From contig JANBVI010000064.1 in the NCBI GenBank assembly GCA_024239075.1, positions 372,001 to 436,000 on the forward strand: 64,000 bases of DNA. The letters are read 5' to 3'. The translations under genes were made by a program, and so were the position numbers. Positions 25,054 to 35,118 of the stretch are shown in pieces. Below the pieces are notes generated by a model. It made no database searches. It was not told where the DNA came from and saw only the letters and a list, made by a program, of their open reading frames with translations. Each line of letters starts with the position of its first letter. Positions within the stretch are counted from its first letter, which is position 1. The stretch comes from Fischerella sp. CENA71. GTDB taxonomy: Bacteria; Cyanobacteriota; Cyanobacteriia; Cyanobacteriales; Nostocaceae.

Positions 25054-25077
25054 GTAGACGTTCCCAAGAACGTCTAC
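25054..25077. terminator. Perfect 10-bp stem-loop between PBP2 and mtnD
   Basis: GTAGACGTTC (25054-25063) pairs with GAACGTCTAC (25068-25077) around the tetraloop CCAA. It lies 17 bp past the PBP2 stop on the minus strand and 49 bp before the mtnD start. It lacks a T tract, so it may be an RNA-stabilising or regulatory structure rather than a classic terminator. Confidence 0.6.
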
Positions 25078-25093
25078 ATTGGTGTTCGACTTT

Positions 25094-26938
25094 TTAATTA
25101 TTTCCTAATTTATTAGCCTCAGACTTATTGTATTTGCCTGGATATTTTTTGTGGAAATAATTTTCCATCACTTGTAACGCCATCGGCCCAGCCACACTAC
25201 CACCACCACCACCGGAATGTTCTGCAAATGCGACAACCAAAATTTCTGGTTTGTCCGCTGGAGCATAACCACCAAACCATGCATGATTGGCTTTGACACC
25301 ATAACGTAACCAAGCTTCAGCAGTTCCTGTTTTCCCAGCGACAGGAGGAAGAGTTGGCACATTTAGCGCTTTAGCTGTACCTTCACTTACGACTTTCCGC
25401 AGTCCATCTTGAAGAACTTTGACTGTGGAGGGTTTCATATTAACCGGCTCACGCCAAGTTGTTGCTTGTTTGTTGTCTTCGAGTAGATGTGGTTGAACTC
25501 TGTAACCACCATTAGCGGGTACAGCAAACATGACACCGACTTGCAGAGGTGTGGCGAGTAGCGCCCCTTGACCAATTGACATATTTACAGAATCGCCTAC
25601 AGTCCAAGGCATTTTCCAGGTTTTCTGTTTCCAAGTTTCATCGGGAACGAAACCTTTTGATTCTTCTGAGGCGAATTCAAACCCGGTTTTTTTGCCAAAA
25701 CCATATTTACGTGTCCATTCAATTAAAGTCGGGCCACCCACTCTCGCACCAACTTGGTAGAAAAAGGTATCGCTACTCATGGCGATCGCTCGTGCAAATC
25801 CCACTGTTCCAAATCCCGCATGATTCCACTCATTAAAGCGAGTACCGCCAAAGTTGAGCGAACCATAGGTTGGTAGCACCGTGTCTGGAGAATATTCACC
25901 GGACTCTAATCCCGCAGTGGTGGTAACAATTTTAAATGTACTTGCTGGGGGATAGGCTCTCAAAGCACGATTGAGTAAGGGATGGTCTGCACCTAACAAG
26001 ATTTGTTGTAATTCTTTTTGAGAAGGTTTTGGCTTGGAAAAAACATTGGGGTCAAAGGTGGGATGAGACACCATTGCTAAGATAGCGCCGTTGTGGGGAT
26101 TCATGGCGATGATAGTACCATTGCGATCGCCCAAAGCTTTTTCAGCTGCGATTTGCAAATCTGCATCTAGGGTCAAACGTAGATCCTCACCAGCTTTTAC
26201 CTGTTTCTGTCCGATAATCCGCAATGGACGACCACTACCATCTACTTCCAATTGCTGACCACCCCATTCACCCCGAAGCAAGTCTTCATAAGCTTTTTCA
26301 ACTCCCATTTGACCAATTACATCTCTGAGACGGTAGCCTTCGTCTCTCTTTTGCTCTAATTGTTCACGAGTTAACTCACGAGTATAACCTAGTACATGAG
26401 CAAATTCTTTACCATGCGTATAATAACGAACTGCATCCGTATGTATTTCAACTTTATCTAGTTCGCTTTCGTACTCTTTTAAGGCAGTAATTTCATCTAG
26501 ACTTAAATTGCGTTTAATCCGCACTAGTCCGGAGTAATCAGGCTCTTTCTCTGCTTCTTCGAGTTTCTTTTCTATTTCATTGAGCGGAATGTCAAGAATC
26601 TCAGATAAACGCGCTCCTATTTTCGGCCAAGAATCATTTTTTTTGTGAGCCATCGGCCATAAATACACAGAATGAGGATAACGAGTAGTAGCTAAAAGCT
26701 TGCCATTCCGGTCAAAAATATTACCTCTTTCTGGCTGTTTGTGTAAAAGCCGAATCCGATTAGACTCAGCTCGTTCTCGATGCGAAGGGCCTTGAACAAT
26801 TTGCAAATACACTAACCGTGCCAGAATACCTTTTGTCAACAACAAGGTAAACACAATCAAAAATATAGACTGGATACCCCGTCCAACGGTACGTGATTGT
26901 TTATTATTGCTTGTCAGAGGAGATTGTAATAGGGACAT
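25094..26938 (-). CDS. mrdA: Penicillin-binding protein 2
   Basis: Class B transpeptidase that cross-links peptidoglycan during cell elongation. From ATG 26936-26938 the protein has 614 residues; a GTG eight codons upstream is also possible. A single N-terminal membrane anchor (about 20-42) precedes the PBP dimerisation region. The transpeptidase domain has the active-site motif STFK in PPASTFKIVTTTAG, then SSDTFFYQVG and KTGTAEAW. The C-terminal region has a glycine-rich AEHSGGGGGSVAGPMAL. No rodA or mreBCD is adjacent. It reads toward the mtn operon. Confidence 0.94.
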   Translation of the reverse strand: MSLLQSPLTSNNKQSRTVGRGIQSIFLIVFTLLLTKGILARLVYLQIVQGPSHRERAESNRIRLLHKQPERGNIFDRNGKLLATTRYPHSVYLWPMAHKKNDSWPKIGARLSEILDIPLNEIEKKLEEAEKEPDYSGLVRIKRNLSLDEITALKEYESELDKVEIHTDAVRYYTHGKEFAHVLGYTRELTREQLEQKRDEGYRLRDVIGQMGVEKAYEDLLRGEWGGQQLEVDGSGRPLRIIGQKQVKAGEDLRLTLDADLQIAAEKALGDRNGTIIAMNPHNGAILAMVSHPTFDPNVFSKPKPSQKELQQILLGADHPLLNRALRAYPPASTFKIVTTTAGLESGEYSPDTVLPTYGSLNFGGTRFNEWNHAGFGTVGFARAIAMSSDTFFYQVGARVGGPTLIEWTRKYGFGKKTGFEFASEESKGFVPDETWKQKTWKMPWTVGDSVNMSIGQGALLATPLQVGVMFAVPANGGYRVQPHLLEDNKQATTWREPVNMKPSTVKVLQDGLRKVVSEGTAKALNVPTLPPVAGKTGTAEAWLRYGVKANHAWFGGYAPADKPEILVVAFAEHSGGGGGSVAGPMALQVMENYFHKKYPGKYNKSEANKLGNN

Positions 26939-27529
26939 AATATTAACTTTGATCCAAAACACACTTGATATGTATACAATTACGCTCTAATATTAACCGT
27001 ATTGAGAAAAAATAATTCGGTAAGAACGGTATCAACTTTAAATTGATGTATTAAAGAGTTCGTAGTAAGGACTTTAGTCCTTGTTTTCTAGGTACGCTGT
27101 CTTGAAAACAGGGATCGAGAATTAAACAAGAGATTTTCATACTCCTATTGTATTATTTTTTACATATTAATTCGCAATTGCACAGTGTTAGTATAAATAT
27201 CTATTTTTTGCTGGTATAGAATAAATAGCATTCGGGTTCAGTATGGAAGTCAATAAACTATATTAATTTGTTTAGTTACAAAAAGATAAGCTTAATTGAT
27301 CACTTTTGATAAATGTTATACAAAATCTTTGTTTGCAAGTCCTTAATGCTTGATCAAAGTCTTTTGGATTTCGCATTGACTAAACAGTCTCTACCCCCAA
27401 ATTGCGGAAATTGGGAGGAAATTTAATCTTCATGTAGTGGTGTTAGTTATGAGATTTAATCTCAAAATTCAGGAAATTTTCACCTTGGTACTATTAATGT
27501 CATAGAAATATATAAAAATAATAGACAAT
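26939..27529. other. Long AT-rich intergenic region with dispersed repeat
   Basis: 591 bases between divergent PBP2 and the polysaccharide deacetylase. It contains GTTCGTAGTAAGGACTTTAG then TCCTT (27059-27083), with the palindromic core AAGGACTTTAGTCCTT, a member of a repeat family also seen at 52342-52387 and 58605-58657. No small gene with a believable ribosome-binding site was found. Confidence 0.55.
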
Positions 27530-28465
27530 ATGAGTAATAGCCAAAATCATCAGGTGTTTAATCATTCCAAAAATAAGAATCTTCCTCTTAGCTTATCTAT
27601 AATATTTATAATTATAATATTTATTCTTGTTTCTCAAGATACTGCGACTGTCATTCCTGTCTTAGGATTTCATGGAGTAATTAGTAATCAAAACTCTATT
27701 ACTCAAATTGACCAAGATAAAATGCATTATCCACGAAAAAACTTAGAAATGTTTTTAGAATACTTAATAAATAATGATTACTGGTTTTTAAGTTCACAAG
27801 ATTTATATAATATTTTGTCAAGTAAAAATCCAAGCATTTCTCAGGTATTAAAAAAAAGAAAGCCCATTATGCTTTCTTTTGATGATGGATATAAAACAGT
27901 ATATACAAATTTGCTGCCTATTTTAAAAAGACTAGAAAATAAATATAATAAGAAAATAAAAGTTGTTTTATTTATAAATCCAGGGACTTTAGCGAATAAA
28001 AATAGTATTAATTCTCCTAATTTAGGGTGTGAAGAATTAAGAGAAGGTTTACGACAAGGTTTCTATGATATTCAATCTCATGGCTTAAATCATAAAGACT
28101 TAACAAGACTGAGAGATAAAAGATTGGTTAAGGAATTATTGCAATCTCAAAATGAACTAAGAAAATGCACTCATGATTTAGATCCAGACAAAAAAGTAGC
28201 TTCGCATTTTGCCTATCCTTATGGTGCTTATAATCTAAGAGTCAAAAAATATGTAGCTAAATATTATTTATCAGGTTATCTGTATAATAATAAACTTTTG
28301 AATCGCAATATTTTGAGAAATTACTATGAAATCCCTCGTTTAACAGTTAATCAACTAGAATCAGTGAAAACTTTAATTGAAAAATTTGATACAAATTTTA
28401 ATTCAAAATCAATCAAACTTTTATCGATAAAAGAAAAACCAGAAAAATCAAAAATCAAACAATAG
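27530..28465 (+). CDS. Polysaccharide deacetylase (NodB/CE4 family)
   Basis: Membrane-anchored or exported CE4 deacetylase of 311 residues, probably acting on peptidoglycan or exopolysaccharide N-acetyl groups. A hydrophobic segment at about 20-36 (LSLSIIFIIIIFILVSQ) forms a signal anchor. NodB motifs are present: motif 1 MLSFDDGYKT (catalytic and metal Asp), motif 2 SHGLNHKDL (HxxxH metal ligands) and motif 3 FAYPYGAYN. The gene is notably AT-rich and Lys/Asn-rich compared with its neighbours, which may point to transfer, though AT-rich loci are common here. An intrinsic terminator follows about 95 bp downstream. Confidence 0.9.
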   Translation: MSNSQNHQVFNHSKNKNLPLSLSIIFIIIIFILVSQDTATVIPVLGFHGVISNQNSITQIDQDKMHYPRKNLEMFLEYLINNDYWFLSSQDLYNILSSKNPSISQVLKKRKPIMLSFDDGYKTVYTNLLPILKRLENKYNKKIKVVLFINPGTLANKNSINSPNLGCEELREGLRQGFYDIQSHGLNHKDLTRLRDKRLVKELLQSQNELRKCTHDLDPDKKVASHFAYPYGAYNLRVKKYVAKYYLSGYLYNNKLLNRNILRNYYEIPRLTVNQLESVKTLIEKFDTNFNSKSIKLLSIKEKPEKSKIKQ

Positions 28466-28559
28466 TATGTCTAAATTTAAATTTATATGCACCAGGCACA
28501 AAATATTGCTAATTCTGAAATTAACTCATCTAGAAAAATTTATTCTAGCTCACGCTAAC

Positions 28560-28593
28560 ACTCCTTTTACAGGCTTTCTCAAAGGAGTTTTTT
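28560..28593 (+). terminator. Intrinsic terminator after the polysaccharide deacetylase
   Basis: ACTCCTTT (28560-28567) pairs with AAAGGAGT (28581-28588), with a 13-nt loop and a T-rich tract from 28588. It lies within a 63-codon open frame (28467-28658), which argues that this frame is not a gene. Confidence 0.7.
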
Positions 28594-28880
28594 ATATTTT
28601 CATAATTGGTATATTTGTGAGTTTGTGTACTAAATTAAAATTATTTTGGCAGACATAAATATTATTTAATTATTACTATATTTTTGGGCGATCACATGAA
28701 TGGTAAATTAAGCAATATCTACCATGCTTGAGTAATATCTATAACAATAAGTTATTTTATATTACAATTGTTATTATATGATTTTGTTGTGATATATTTA
28801 ACAATCGAAATTAAGCAAGTTGATCAATAGATAAATAAAGTTTCACTAATCAAACTTCAAGTGTAAGGGAGATACATAAA

Positions 28881-29150
28881 ATGTCAGGTTTTTTAAAAAT
28901 TAAGCAGGATACTTATTTTAAGCAAGATCCACTACAAGAAGCACAGTATCTCGGCAATGGAGATAAGGCTAAAATTGCAGCAGGTAGCAATATTTCATTC
29001 TCCTATATTACTTTTGTGAAATACCTAGGTAAGCCATTTCACGAACACATGCATTTAGAGGTACATTGCGATCCCCCAATCAAGTCTATATCGGGTGATG
29101 ATATCCAAACTTGGTTTGTTTATGCAGACGATATAGATGAGATTAGATAG
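28881..29150 (+). CDS. Small conserved hypothetical protein
   Basis: 89-residue protein with no signal peptide or membrane segment. A ribosome-binding site (AAGGGAG) stands 10 nt before the ATG. The opening (KIKQDTYFKQDPLQEAQYL, then KAKIAAGSNISF) resembles SH3-like beta modules that I recall from cyanobacterial cell-wall-associated proteins. The middle holds a His-rich KPFHEHMHLEVHCD stretch. That similarity is a recollection of pattern, not a demonstrated homology. It lies alone after a 220-bp spacer, and its stop codon is followed at once by a GC-rich dispersed repeat. Confidence 0.6.
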   Translation: MSGFLKIKQDTYFKQDPLQEAQYLGNGDKAKIAAGSNISFSYITFVKYLGKPFHEHMHLEVHCDPPIKSISGDDIQTWFVYADDIDEIR

Positions 29151-29151
29151 G

Positions 29152-29222
29152 GAGCGGGGACACGGAGAATATTGTTGATAGATTCACCGCGTCTCCTACT
29201 CACCCTGTCATCGCGTCTCTTC
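29152..29222. repeat. GC-rich dispersed repeat
   Basis: GGGAGCGGGGACACGGAGAA is followed by ATTGTTGATAGATTCACCGC (29171-29190), the exact inverse complement of 20443-20462. It then continues with CGTCTCC/CATCGCGTCTC units. It lies between the small hypothetical gene and the GH57 gene and belongs to the family at 8401, 20350, 31920 and 49903. Confidence 0.75.
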
Positions 29223-29253
29223 CTAATGTCCAATATCTATTGACCAACAAATA

Positions 29254-31485
29254 TTAAGGTACTTCAATCGAAATCAAAGTATTCTCTGGTAGATAATTGC
29301 AAAAACGCCCTTCATTTGCAAACGCTAAAATTAGGCGCAGGGTGTAATCTGGTGGAATTTGCAAATCAGCCCACGGTACTGCAATCTCTAAACAACGGTC
29401 TAAAGCAACTTGACCCCGACTAGTACGGGAATGCCATTGATAATGTTCCCCTGCTTCCTGAAATTGAATCGATTGGGTCAACAAATTGATTTCTAAATGA
29501 TGATGGAAAAGGTAATTAATTGGCGCAACATCGGGAACTTCCGTTAAGGGAACAGGGCTATTGTGCATTGTTTTGTCAGGATAAAACCACAGCAAATTTA
29601 ATTCTGGTGGTAAATCCTGTCCTGGTTGAGTCCCTGTTTTAAAGTCTAGCCTCAGATAAAAATTCAAGTGATCTACCCCATACCACAGGCGTTGAACGAC
29701 GCTGCTGTTGTGCATGGTTCCCCGTGAACCACCGATTTCGATCCGTCCAGCTTTATCCCAGTCTTGTTCATCTCCCTTACCATCAATGTTGGGATGAATA
29801 AAGCTGTCTGGGCGATGATCCATGCGTGCGGCGTGGACTTCTACAGGGTGACGTAAGTAAGTAGGTATAGGTTCATTTAAAGCTTGGTAAATGCTGCACA
29901 GATGTTCTCGAAATAATTGATCGAAAATGGCATCTTGATTAGAAGAATGGCCTTCACCAAACCACCAAAACCAATCAGAACCTTCTGCTGCGTACAATGC
30001 TTCCCAAGCTACTGGGTTGTTTTCTTCGGTTGCTTCTGGATGATTTGCCAAGGTGACTCGTGCGTGGGTTAAGTAGTCCCAAGCACGATTTTTGGCGGGA
30101 TCGCCGATCCAAGTCGTAAAACTACCATCTACCCAGGAACCACTGTGTAGTTTGTTTCCGGGAATAGTTGCTGTTGGTGGATACTGTTCGAGAAATTCTG
30201 AGACAGTGACGAGTTTGAGATGTGGTTCTCGTTCTAGGGTTGCATACAAAGCTTCTAAGAAAGGTTTACCATCTTGGGAATAAAATTCCCAACAATTTTC
30301 ACCGTCCAAAGCAATGGTGACTAACCAAGGTTGTTCACTTTGATGTTCTCTTTGCATTCTGGCGATCGCTTGCAGGTGTCCCACCAAGTCAGCTGCTGCT
30401 TGCTTAGGTGTCATGGAACCATAGGTAAAGCCAATTAAATCTGATAACCTGTGGTCACGAAAGACGATCGCCAAATCACCCGCAGGAGTTTCTAGGCGAT
30501 ATGGTCGATACAATAAATCTGGTTCTTGTACATTTCCCGCCCCATCACGGTGGAAAAAGTGTCGCAGTGTCCAGCCCAAGATAGCTTCGTCTGAGCAAAT
30601 CCACTTAAAACCCTGTTTTATAATATACGGTAAAATTTCTGGACTAACTGACTGTTCCGATGGCCATAAACCACGGGGTTCTTGTCCAAACCTATCTATA
30701 TATAAATTCCAAGCTTTTTGTAAATGCCGAGGAATATCTTCTGCCCACTGAAATCGATAGTGTGGCAAAGTCATATTTGGTACAGCTACTCTCCCTGAAT
30801 CGGTATCGGCAAGTAAGGGTAAAATGGGGTGAGTGTAGGGTGAAGTTAATACTTCAATTTGCCCAGTTTCTTGCATTTTCCGGTGCTGGGGGAGAATGCG
30901 AGCAATAATATCTCTTTGTTTAGAATAAATGCGCTGGCGATCGCTTAAAGTAAAATTTCGACCTTGTTTTAACCAAGCATTAATTTCTGGATCATCCCAA
31001 AACAAAGGATCAATCCAAGCCAGATTGTGCCAAGCTAATAAATCACTATAATCTTGTGCTTGCCAATTTGCGAAACACCAAGCTTCTCCTCTCTCTTGCT
31101 TTTGACTATACAACTCACTATAGCGGGGATGAGGATCAATCATCGTATGATGATTGGCATCAAAAAAGTGTTGGATGATAAATTCTCGCTGTTGCTGAGT
31201 CAGTTGTTCTGTGGGTGTCAGACTAGCTTCTAGGTAAGGATCAAAAGCTGTACCCGATATATAATCTTCTAACTGCAAGATCAGCGATGGTACTAAATTC
31301 ACCGCTTGATGTAATTTAGGATATTTTTCTAACAACAGTACTAAATCCAGATAATCTTTTGTACCGTGTAGACGCACCCAAGGCAAGCGGTAATGCTGGG
31401 ATAAAGAAAGCGAAACGCCGCTGCGAGATTTATACAGCGGCTGATGTTGATGCCAGATAAAAGCAATGTACAGGGGATGAGACAT
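29254..31485 (-). CDS. Glycoside hydrolase family 57 protein
   Basis: GH57 enzyme, a family of alpha-amylases, 4-alpha-glucanotransferases and glycogen branching enzymes acting on alpha-glucan. From ATG 31483-31485 the protein has 743 residues; a TTG four codons upstream extends the frame. The N-terminus carries the family motif HQHQPLYKS. The predicted nucleophile Glu lies in LWPSEQSV (about 270-277) and another conserved motif is LDGENCWEFY (about 393-402). The C-terminal 200 residues look like a beta-rich accessory domain. Glycogen or starch-like polymer turnover is the likely role. It is monocistronic, with nfu upstream on the same strand. Confidence 0.9.
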   Translation of the reverse strand: MSHPLYIAFIWHQHQPLYKSRSGVSLSLSQHYRLPWVRLHGTKDYLDLVLLLEKYPKLHQAVNLVPSLILQLEDYISGTAFDPYLEASLTPTEQLTQQQREFIIQHFFDANHHTMIDPHPRYSELYSQKQERGEAWCFANWQAQDYSDLLAWHNLAWIDPLFWDDPEINAWLKQGRNFTLSDRQRIYSKQRDIIARILPQHRKMQETGQIEVLTSPYTHPILPLLADTDSGRVAVPNMTLPHYRFQWAEDIPRHLQKAWNLYIDRFGQEPRGLWPSEQSVSPEILPYIIKQGFKWICSDEAILGWTLRHFFHRDGAGNVQEPDLLYRPYRLETPAGDLAIVFRDHRLSDLIGFTYGSMTPKQAAADLVGHLQAIARMQREHQSEQPWLVTIALDGENCWEFYSQDGKPFLEALYATLEREPHLKLVTVSEFLEQYPPTATIPGNKLHSGSWVDGSFTTWIGDPAKNRAWDYLTHARVTLANHPEATEENNPVAWEALYAAEGSDWFWWFGEGHSSNQDAIFDQLFREHLCSIYQALNEPIPTYLRHPVEVHAARMDHRPDSFIHPNIDGKGDEQDWDKAGRIEIGGSRGTMHNSSVVQRLWYGVDHLNFYLRLDFKTGTQPGQDLPPELNLLWFYPDKTMHNSPVPLTEVPDVAPINYLFHHHLEINLLTQSIQFQEAGEHYQWHSRTSRGQVALDRCLEIAVPWADLQIPPDYTLRLILAFANEGRFCNYLPENTLISIEVP

Positions 31486-31600
31486 AGCAAAAGTCAAAAG
31501 TCCATAGTCAAAAGTCCATAATCAAGAGTCCATAGTCAAGAGTACAGAGAATTTCAAATTGACCATTGACCCTTGACTCTTGACTCTTGACTCATTACTA

Positions 31601-31831
31601 TCACACCACTTGTTCTACTTCTGCAATTTCGGGGATCATTTCCTTGAGACGACGTTCAATACCCATTCTCAAGGTCATTGTGGAACTTGGGCAAGAACCA
31701 CAAGCACCTTGTAAACGCAGTTTGACAATAGGGCCGTCGAGTTCTACAAGTTCTACGTTACCACCATCAGACATCAGGTAAGGACGCATTTCATCCAATA
31801 CAGTTTCTACGTTGTCAGGAGTCAGTTCCAT
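31601..31831 (-). CDS. nfu: NifU-like iron-sulfur scaffold (Nfu)
   Basis: 76-residue protein consisting only of the Nfu domain. It assembles and delivers [4Fe-4S] clusters, including to photosystem I in cyanobacteria. The cluster-binding cysteines are in [14 protein letters not shown] (CxxC). The surrounding pattern [23 protein letters not shown] (written with one gap as X) is typical of CnfU/Nfu. It stands alone, 116 bp upstream of GH57 on the same strand, with repeats between. Length fits plastid-like single-domain Nfu. Confidence 0.93.
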   Translation of the reverse strand: MELTPDNVETVLDEMRPYLMSDGGNVELVELDGPIVKLRLQGACGSCPSSTMTLRMGIERRLKEMIPEIAEVEQVV

Positions 31832-31919
31832 TTTTTCAGACCTCTTTTGAACAGAAAATATTTATTTTCTATATTTGTTAACTACATCCTAGTACAAGGA
31901 GGGTGGAGAGCGCTTTCAA

Positions 31920-31965
31920 GGGAGTAGGGAGACGCGAGAAGACACCGGACGCGGAGAAAAACCAA
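31920..31965. repeat. Short GC-rich dispersed repeat
   Basis: GGGAGTAGGGAGACGCGAGA followed by AGACACCGGACGCGGAGAA, then AATGACAAATAAC next to the stop of the DUF3386 gene. It is related to the other GACGCGG repeats in this window. Confidence 0.55.
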
Positions 31966-31975
31966 TGACAAATAA

Positions 31976-32614
31976 CTAACCAAGAACAATATTTGAGTAA
32001 TTAAACTCAGTATTGGTAGTATTGTTGTCATTTATATACTCTTGCACAACTTGCTTGGTCATGATGTAGTAGTTGCCTATTTTCTCATAGGTATCTTCAA
32101 ACTTTAAAATGCTGTCCACTGTGTTGGTTTGGGTGTTGCGGAAAGTAGCATCATAGCAAGTGGGAATATAGCCTTCACCTGTATCCAAACTTTTATAAGT
32201 ATCAATTACAAAAGCCATACGCCCCATAACCCGGTTGACTTGGCAAATTTGCTCGTCGCGGATTTTATAAGTAGAATCCATTGACTCACCTTTGACCAAA
32301 ATTTCTACTGCATTGGTATTGTCTGTTTCGCCTAAAACAAACTCGTTATTGCCGTGGGACTCTTCAAAGGGAGTATGTTGGCGGTGAGTGACCATATCTT
32401 GCAATTGGGTGTAAATACCTTCTGCCACTTGCTGATCAGTGACTCCCGTAACTTCTATACTCATGTCGTGGTTAATGTGAATCTGACCTGTGTAAATCTC
32501 CGCACCCTGCACTACTTTTACATCTGCACTATAACCAGGAAAATTTGTGTCCCAAGTGTAACGGCTTTCGTAAGCAGTTTGGAATAACTCGCGGGCTTTG
32601 TTTGGAGCTGTCAT
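31976..32614 (-). CDS. DUF3386 family protein
   Basis: Cyanobacterial family of unknown function (DUF3386), 212 residues. There is no signal peptide or membrane helix, and the composition suggests a soluble, mostly beta protein. Recognisable stretches are AYESRYTWDTNFPGYSADV near the start, TGQIHINHDMSIEV and GYIPTCYDATFRN. It lies between nfu and a histidine kinase gene on the same strand, and repeat-filled spacers separate all three. Function cannot be inferred from context. Confidence 0.8.
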   Translation of the reverse strand: MTAPNKARELFQTAYESRYTWDTNFPGYSADVKVVQGAEIYTGQIHINHDMSIEVTGVTDQQVAEGIYTQLQDMVTHRQHTPFEESHGNNEFVLGETDNTNAVEILVKGESMDSTYKIRDEQICQVNRVMGRMAFVIDTYKSLDTGEGYIPTCYDATFRNTQTNTVDSILKFEDTYEKIGNYYIMTKQVVQEYINDNNTTNTEFNYSNIVLG

Positions 32615-32660
32615 ACCACCACATTGACTTCACTTTTCTCAGTTTAATCTAGTGTGATCA

Positions 32661-32744
32661 GTCATTTGTCATTTGTCATTTGTCATTTGTCATTTGTCAT
32701 TTGTCATTTGTCATTTGTCATTTGTCGTTTGTCATTTGTCGTTT
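32661..32744. repeat. Twelve tandem GTCATTT heptamers (STRR)
   Basis: Twelve head-to-tail 7-bp units, ten GTCATTT and two GTCGTTT (units 10 and 12), occupy exactly 84 bp. Short tandemly repeated repetitive sequences of 7 bp are known from heterocystous cyanobacteria. Copy number is likely to vary by slippage. Shorter arrays of the same unit lie at 2274-2294 and about 35550-35580. Confidence 0.9.
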
Positions 32745-32801
32745 GTTAAAAGTTCTTTACTAATGACTAATGACCAATGACCGATGACTAATAACTAATA
32801 A

Positions 32802-34553
32802 CTATTCTTGTGGACTATTTTCACTTGAGGAAACCATGACAGGTTGCTGATAAAGTGGCACGTTAAAAGTTACTGTGGAGCCAAGTCCTTCACCCAAACT
32901 ATAAAAATGGACTTCTCCACCCATTGCTTCTACAAGTTTTTGAGAGATGACTAGTCCTAGACCTGTACCACCATATTGACGAGTACGAGAACCATCTACT
33001 TGTGAGAATAGTTGAAACAGTTTGTCTTGTTGATCAAGAGAAACGCCAATACCAGTATCTGCTACTCGCACTTTTACCATGCCGGGGAATTCTTGGTCTT
33101 TAAATATGACTTTTTTACGAACTACATCGGCGTTGACGGTAACACCACCTTCATGGGTAAATTTAATGGCATTGCCAACTAAGTTCAGCATTACTTGTTT
33201 GAGGCGTTGATAGTCACCATGAACAAGAATATCATCTGATGTATCTGGCAAATACATCTGGAAGCTCAATTTTCTTTGTTCTGCTTGTAGGCGCATAAAG
33301 TTACCTACGTCACTGAAGAGTTCTGCAATACTTACTGGTACTAATTCCAGTTCCATTCTTCCTGCTTCGATTTTGGCAAAGTCTAAGATGTCACTGATGA
33401 CGTCAAGCAGGTGTAGTGATGATTTATGAGCCTCCAGAATAAATTGCTTTTGTTCTTCTGGATCGTCAGCCATTCCATCCAAAATCAATTTTAAAAAGCC
33501 AATTATACCATTGAGTGGCGTTCTAATTTCATGGGAAACGTTAGCGAGAAATTCACTTTTGAGGCGAGAAGCTTCTTCTGCTTGTTGGCTTGCGGCTTCT
33601 AATTCTTGATACAAAGTTGCGTGAGCGATCGCTGTACCTAACTGATCTGCTACTTCTTTTGCTAGATCAAGTTCTGTGGCTGTCATACTGTAACATTGAT
33701 CACACAGAGTTACAGCAATCAATCCGTTCGGCTGATTTTGATAGCAGGTTGCTACTACCAACATTGTTTCCTGGCCAAAGAGCGGATGTTTGGGGTTCTG
33801 TTCTAAAATTGGTTCTAAAGTTGTCAAAGCTCTCGCAAATGCTGGCTCACAAGCAAGATCCACTTCTAATCCCAATACAGAGTTTAATGCAGGCTGATGA
33901 TACTCTGCTATGACCCTGAGCTTGTTATTTGATGGTTGGTATGGAAAGATAATCGAACGCTTCAGTTGTAGCAGTTCTCCTAAACTGTCAACGGTTTGTT
34001 GCCAAATCACATCTAAGTTGAGAGTGCGGCGAATATTTCTGGTAATTTGGGTGACTAATTGTTGATTTTGCCGCGATCGCAGTACTAATTCTAATTCTGT
34101 GGCTGATTGTGTTTTCACGTCAATAGCTGTTTCGCTGACTGTGGCTTGTAGTAGCCGTCCCATAACCAAAACAGCGATCGCGGGATTACCCAATGTTGGC
34201 AAAATTGGACTAATGATTAATTCTAATTCTAGAGAATGCTCTTGATAGCGAAACCAACATTGACACTTTTCTGGCACCAAAGTTGTGAGTACGCGCTGCA
34301 ACCGTTCTAAGTAAGCAACCTTATCTACTGGAGCAAAAACCCCATCGACTTTGGCATCAGCAACTATTTGCTGAGGATCAATACCGAACCTTTGGCAATG
34401 TTGCCAATCAAAGGAAAGATACCGCCCTGTGCCATCTTGCATGTACACTAACTCTGCTCTTAAATTCGTTGATGAGCCATTAGTGTTACTGGTAATCGCT
34501 TTTAGATGCTCAGACACAGAATTCGGCTGTTGGGAATTAGCAGCAATACTCAT
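32802..34553 (-). CDS. GAF-domain sensor histidine kinase
   Basis: Soluble sensor kinase of 583 residues from ATG 34551-34553; a TTG nine codons upstream extends the frame. The N-terminus (about 20-140) looks like a PAS-type sensor ([14 protein letters not shown]). A GAF domain spans about 170-325 ([20 protein letters not shown]). A coiled coil then leads to HisKA with the H-box [14 protein letters not shown] near 345, and HATPase with [22 protein letters not shown] and GGTGLGL. There is no receiver or membrane domain. No response regulator is adjacent. The stop lies inside GACTAATAACTAATAACTA repeats. Confidence 0.92.
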   Translation of the reverse strand: MSIAANSQQPNSVSEHLKAITSNTNGSSTNLRAELVYMQDGTGRYLSFDWQHCQRFGIDPQQIVADAKVDGVFAPVDKVAYLERLQRVLTTLVPEKCQCWFRYQEHSLELELIISPILPTLGNPAIAVLVMGRLLQATVSETAIDVKTQSATELELVLRSRQNQQLVTQITRNIRRTLNLDVIWQQTVDSLGELLQLKRSIIFPYQPSNNKLRVIAEYHQPALNSVLGLEVDLACEPAFARALTTLEPILEQNPKHPLFGQETMLVVATCYQNQPNGLIAVTLCDQCYSMTATELDLAKEVADQLGTAIAHATLYQELEAASQQAEEASRLKSEFLANVSHEIRTPLNGIIGFLKLILDGMADDPEEQKQFILEAHKSSLHLLDVISDILDFAKIEAGRMELELVPVSIAELFSDVGNFMRLQAEQRKLSFQMYLPDTSDDILVHGDYQRLKQVMLNLVGNAIKFTHEGGVTVNADVVRKKVIFKDQEFPGMVKVRVADTGIGVSLDQQDKLFQLFSQVDGSRTRQYGGTGLGLVISQKLVEAMGGEVHFYSLGEGLGSTVTFNVPLYQQPVMVSSSENSPQE

Positions 34554-35118
34554 GACTCGAGTTGGATAGACAAATGGCAACCCAAAAATTTCTTTTGCTG
34601 AAGCTGCTTATAGCTTGGCATAATATAGCTTGGCATAATTTTTTACAGCTTTAGCACTTTTGATTAGTAATTTTTTGGTTGAGAACAGACAATTTAAGAA
34701 AATCTACACCTTTTAATCCTCACTAAACAGCTATTTTCATTACCTAATGTCGTTAGGTATAAATAATTATCTAATTAAAAAGGTTAAAAAGCTCATAAAT
34801 TAAACTTTCTAGCCTTTTAGCTTGAAAATAGGTGTGGGGGTGTAGCAGGAGTCATATTTTCATGCCTTACTTGCATAAATAATTACAATTTTTTCAGGTT
34901 AAAAAAGGATATAAGACTTCCACAGTCAAATCAGCGTTCGACTGAGTGCTGAGGCACTGAGCTTGCCTAAGTGTCGAAGTGTGACGCCGAAGTCCGAATG
35001 GGTGTAGGGTAGCCAGTGCGGTGGACGGGTTTCCCGGTATTAACCACAAGCGCATGTGTAAAAAAGATTTTTTCGTACTTGGCGCTGAACATCAGTTCAT
35101 TGGGACAGCCTGATTTTA
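34554..35118. other. Intergenic region with direct and dispersed repeats
   Basis: 565 bases without a recognisable gene. It holds a tandem 15-bp direct repeat TAGCTTGGCATAATA (34611-34625 and 34626-34640, one mismatch). It also holds AGCCAGTGCGGTGGACGGGT with the next bases TT (35011-35032), the same dispersed repeat as at 11021-11042. Confidence 0.6.

Noticed and set aside
28467-28658. 63-codon frame with hydrophobic segment after the polysaccharide deacetylase
   Set aside because: It contains an intrinsic terminator (28560-28593) with stem and T tract, so transcription probably ends inside it.
32661-32744. CRISPR array at the GTCATTT repeats
   Set aside because: Head-to-tail 7-bp units without spacers; this is a simple short tandem repeat, and no cas genes are present.
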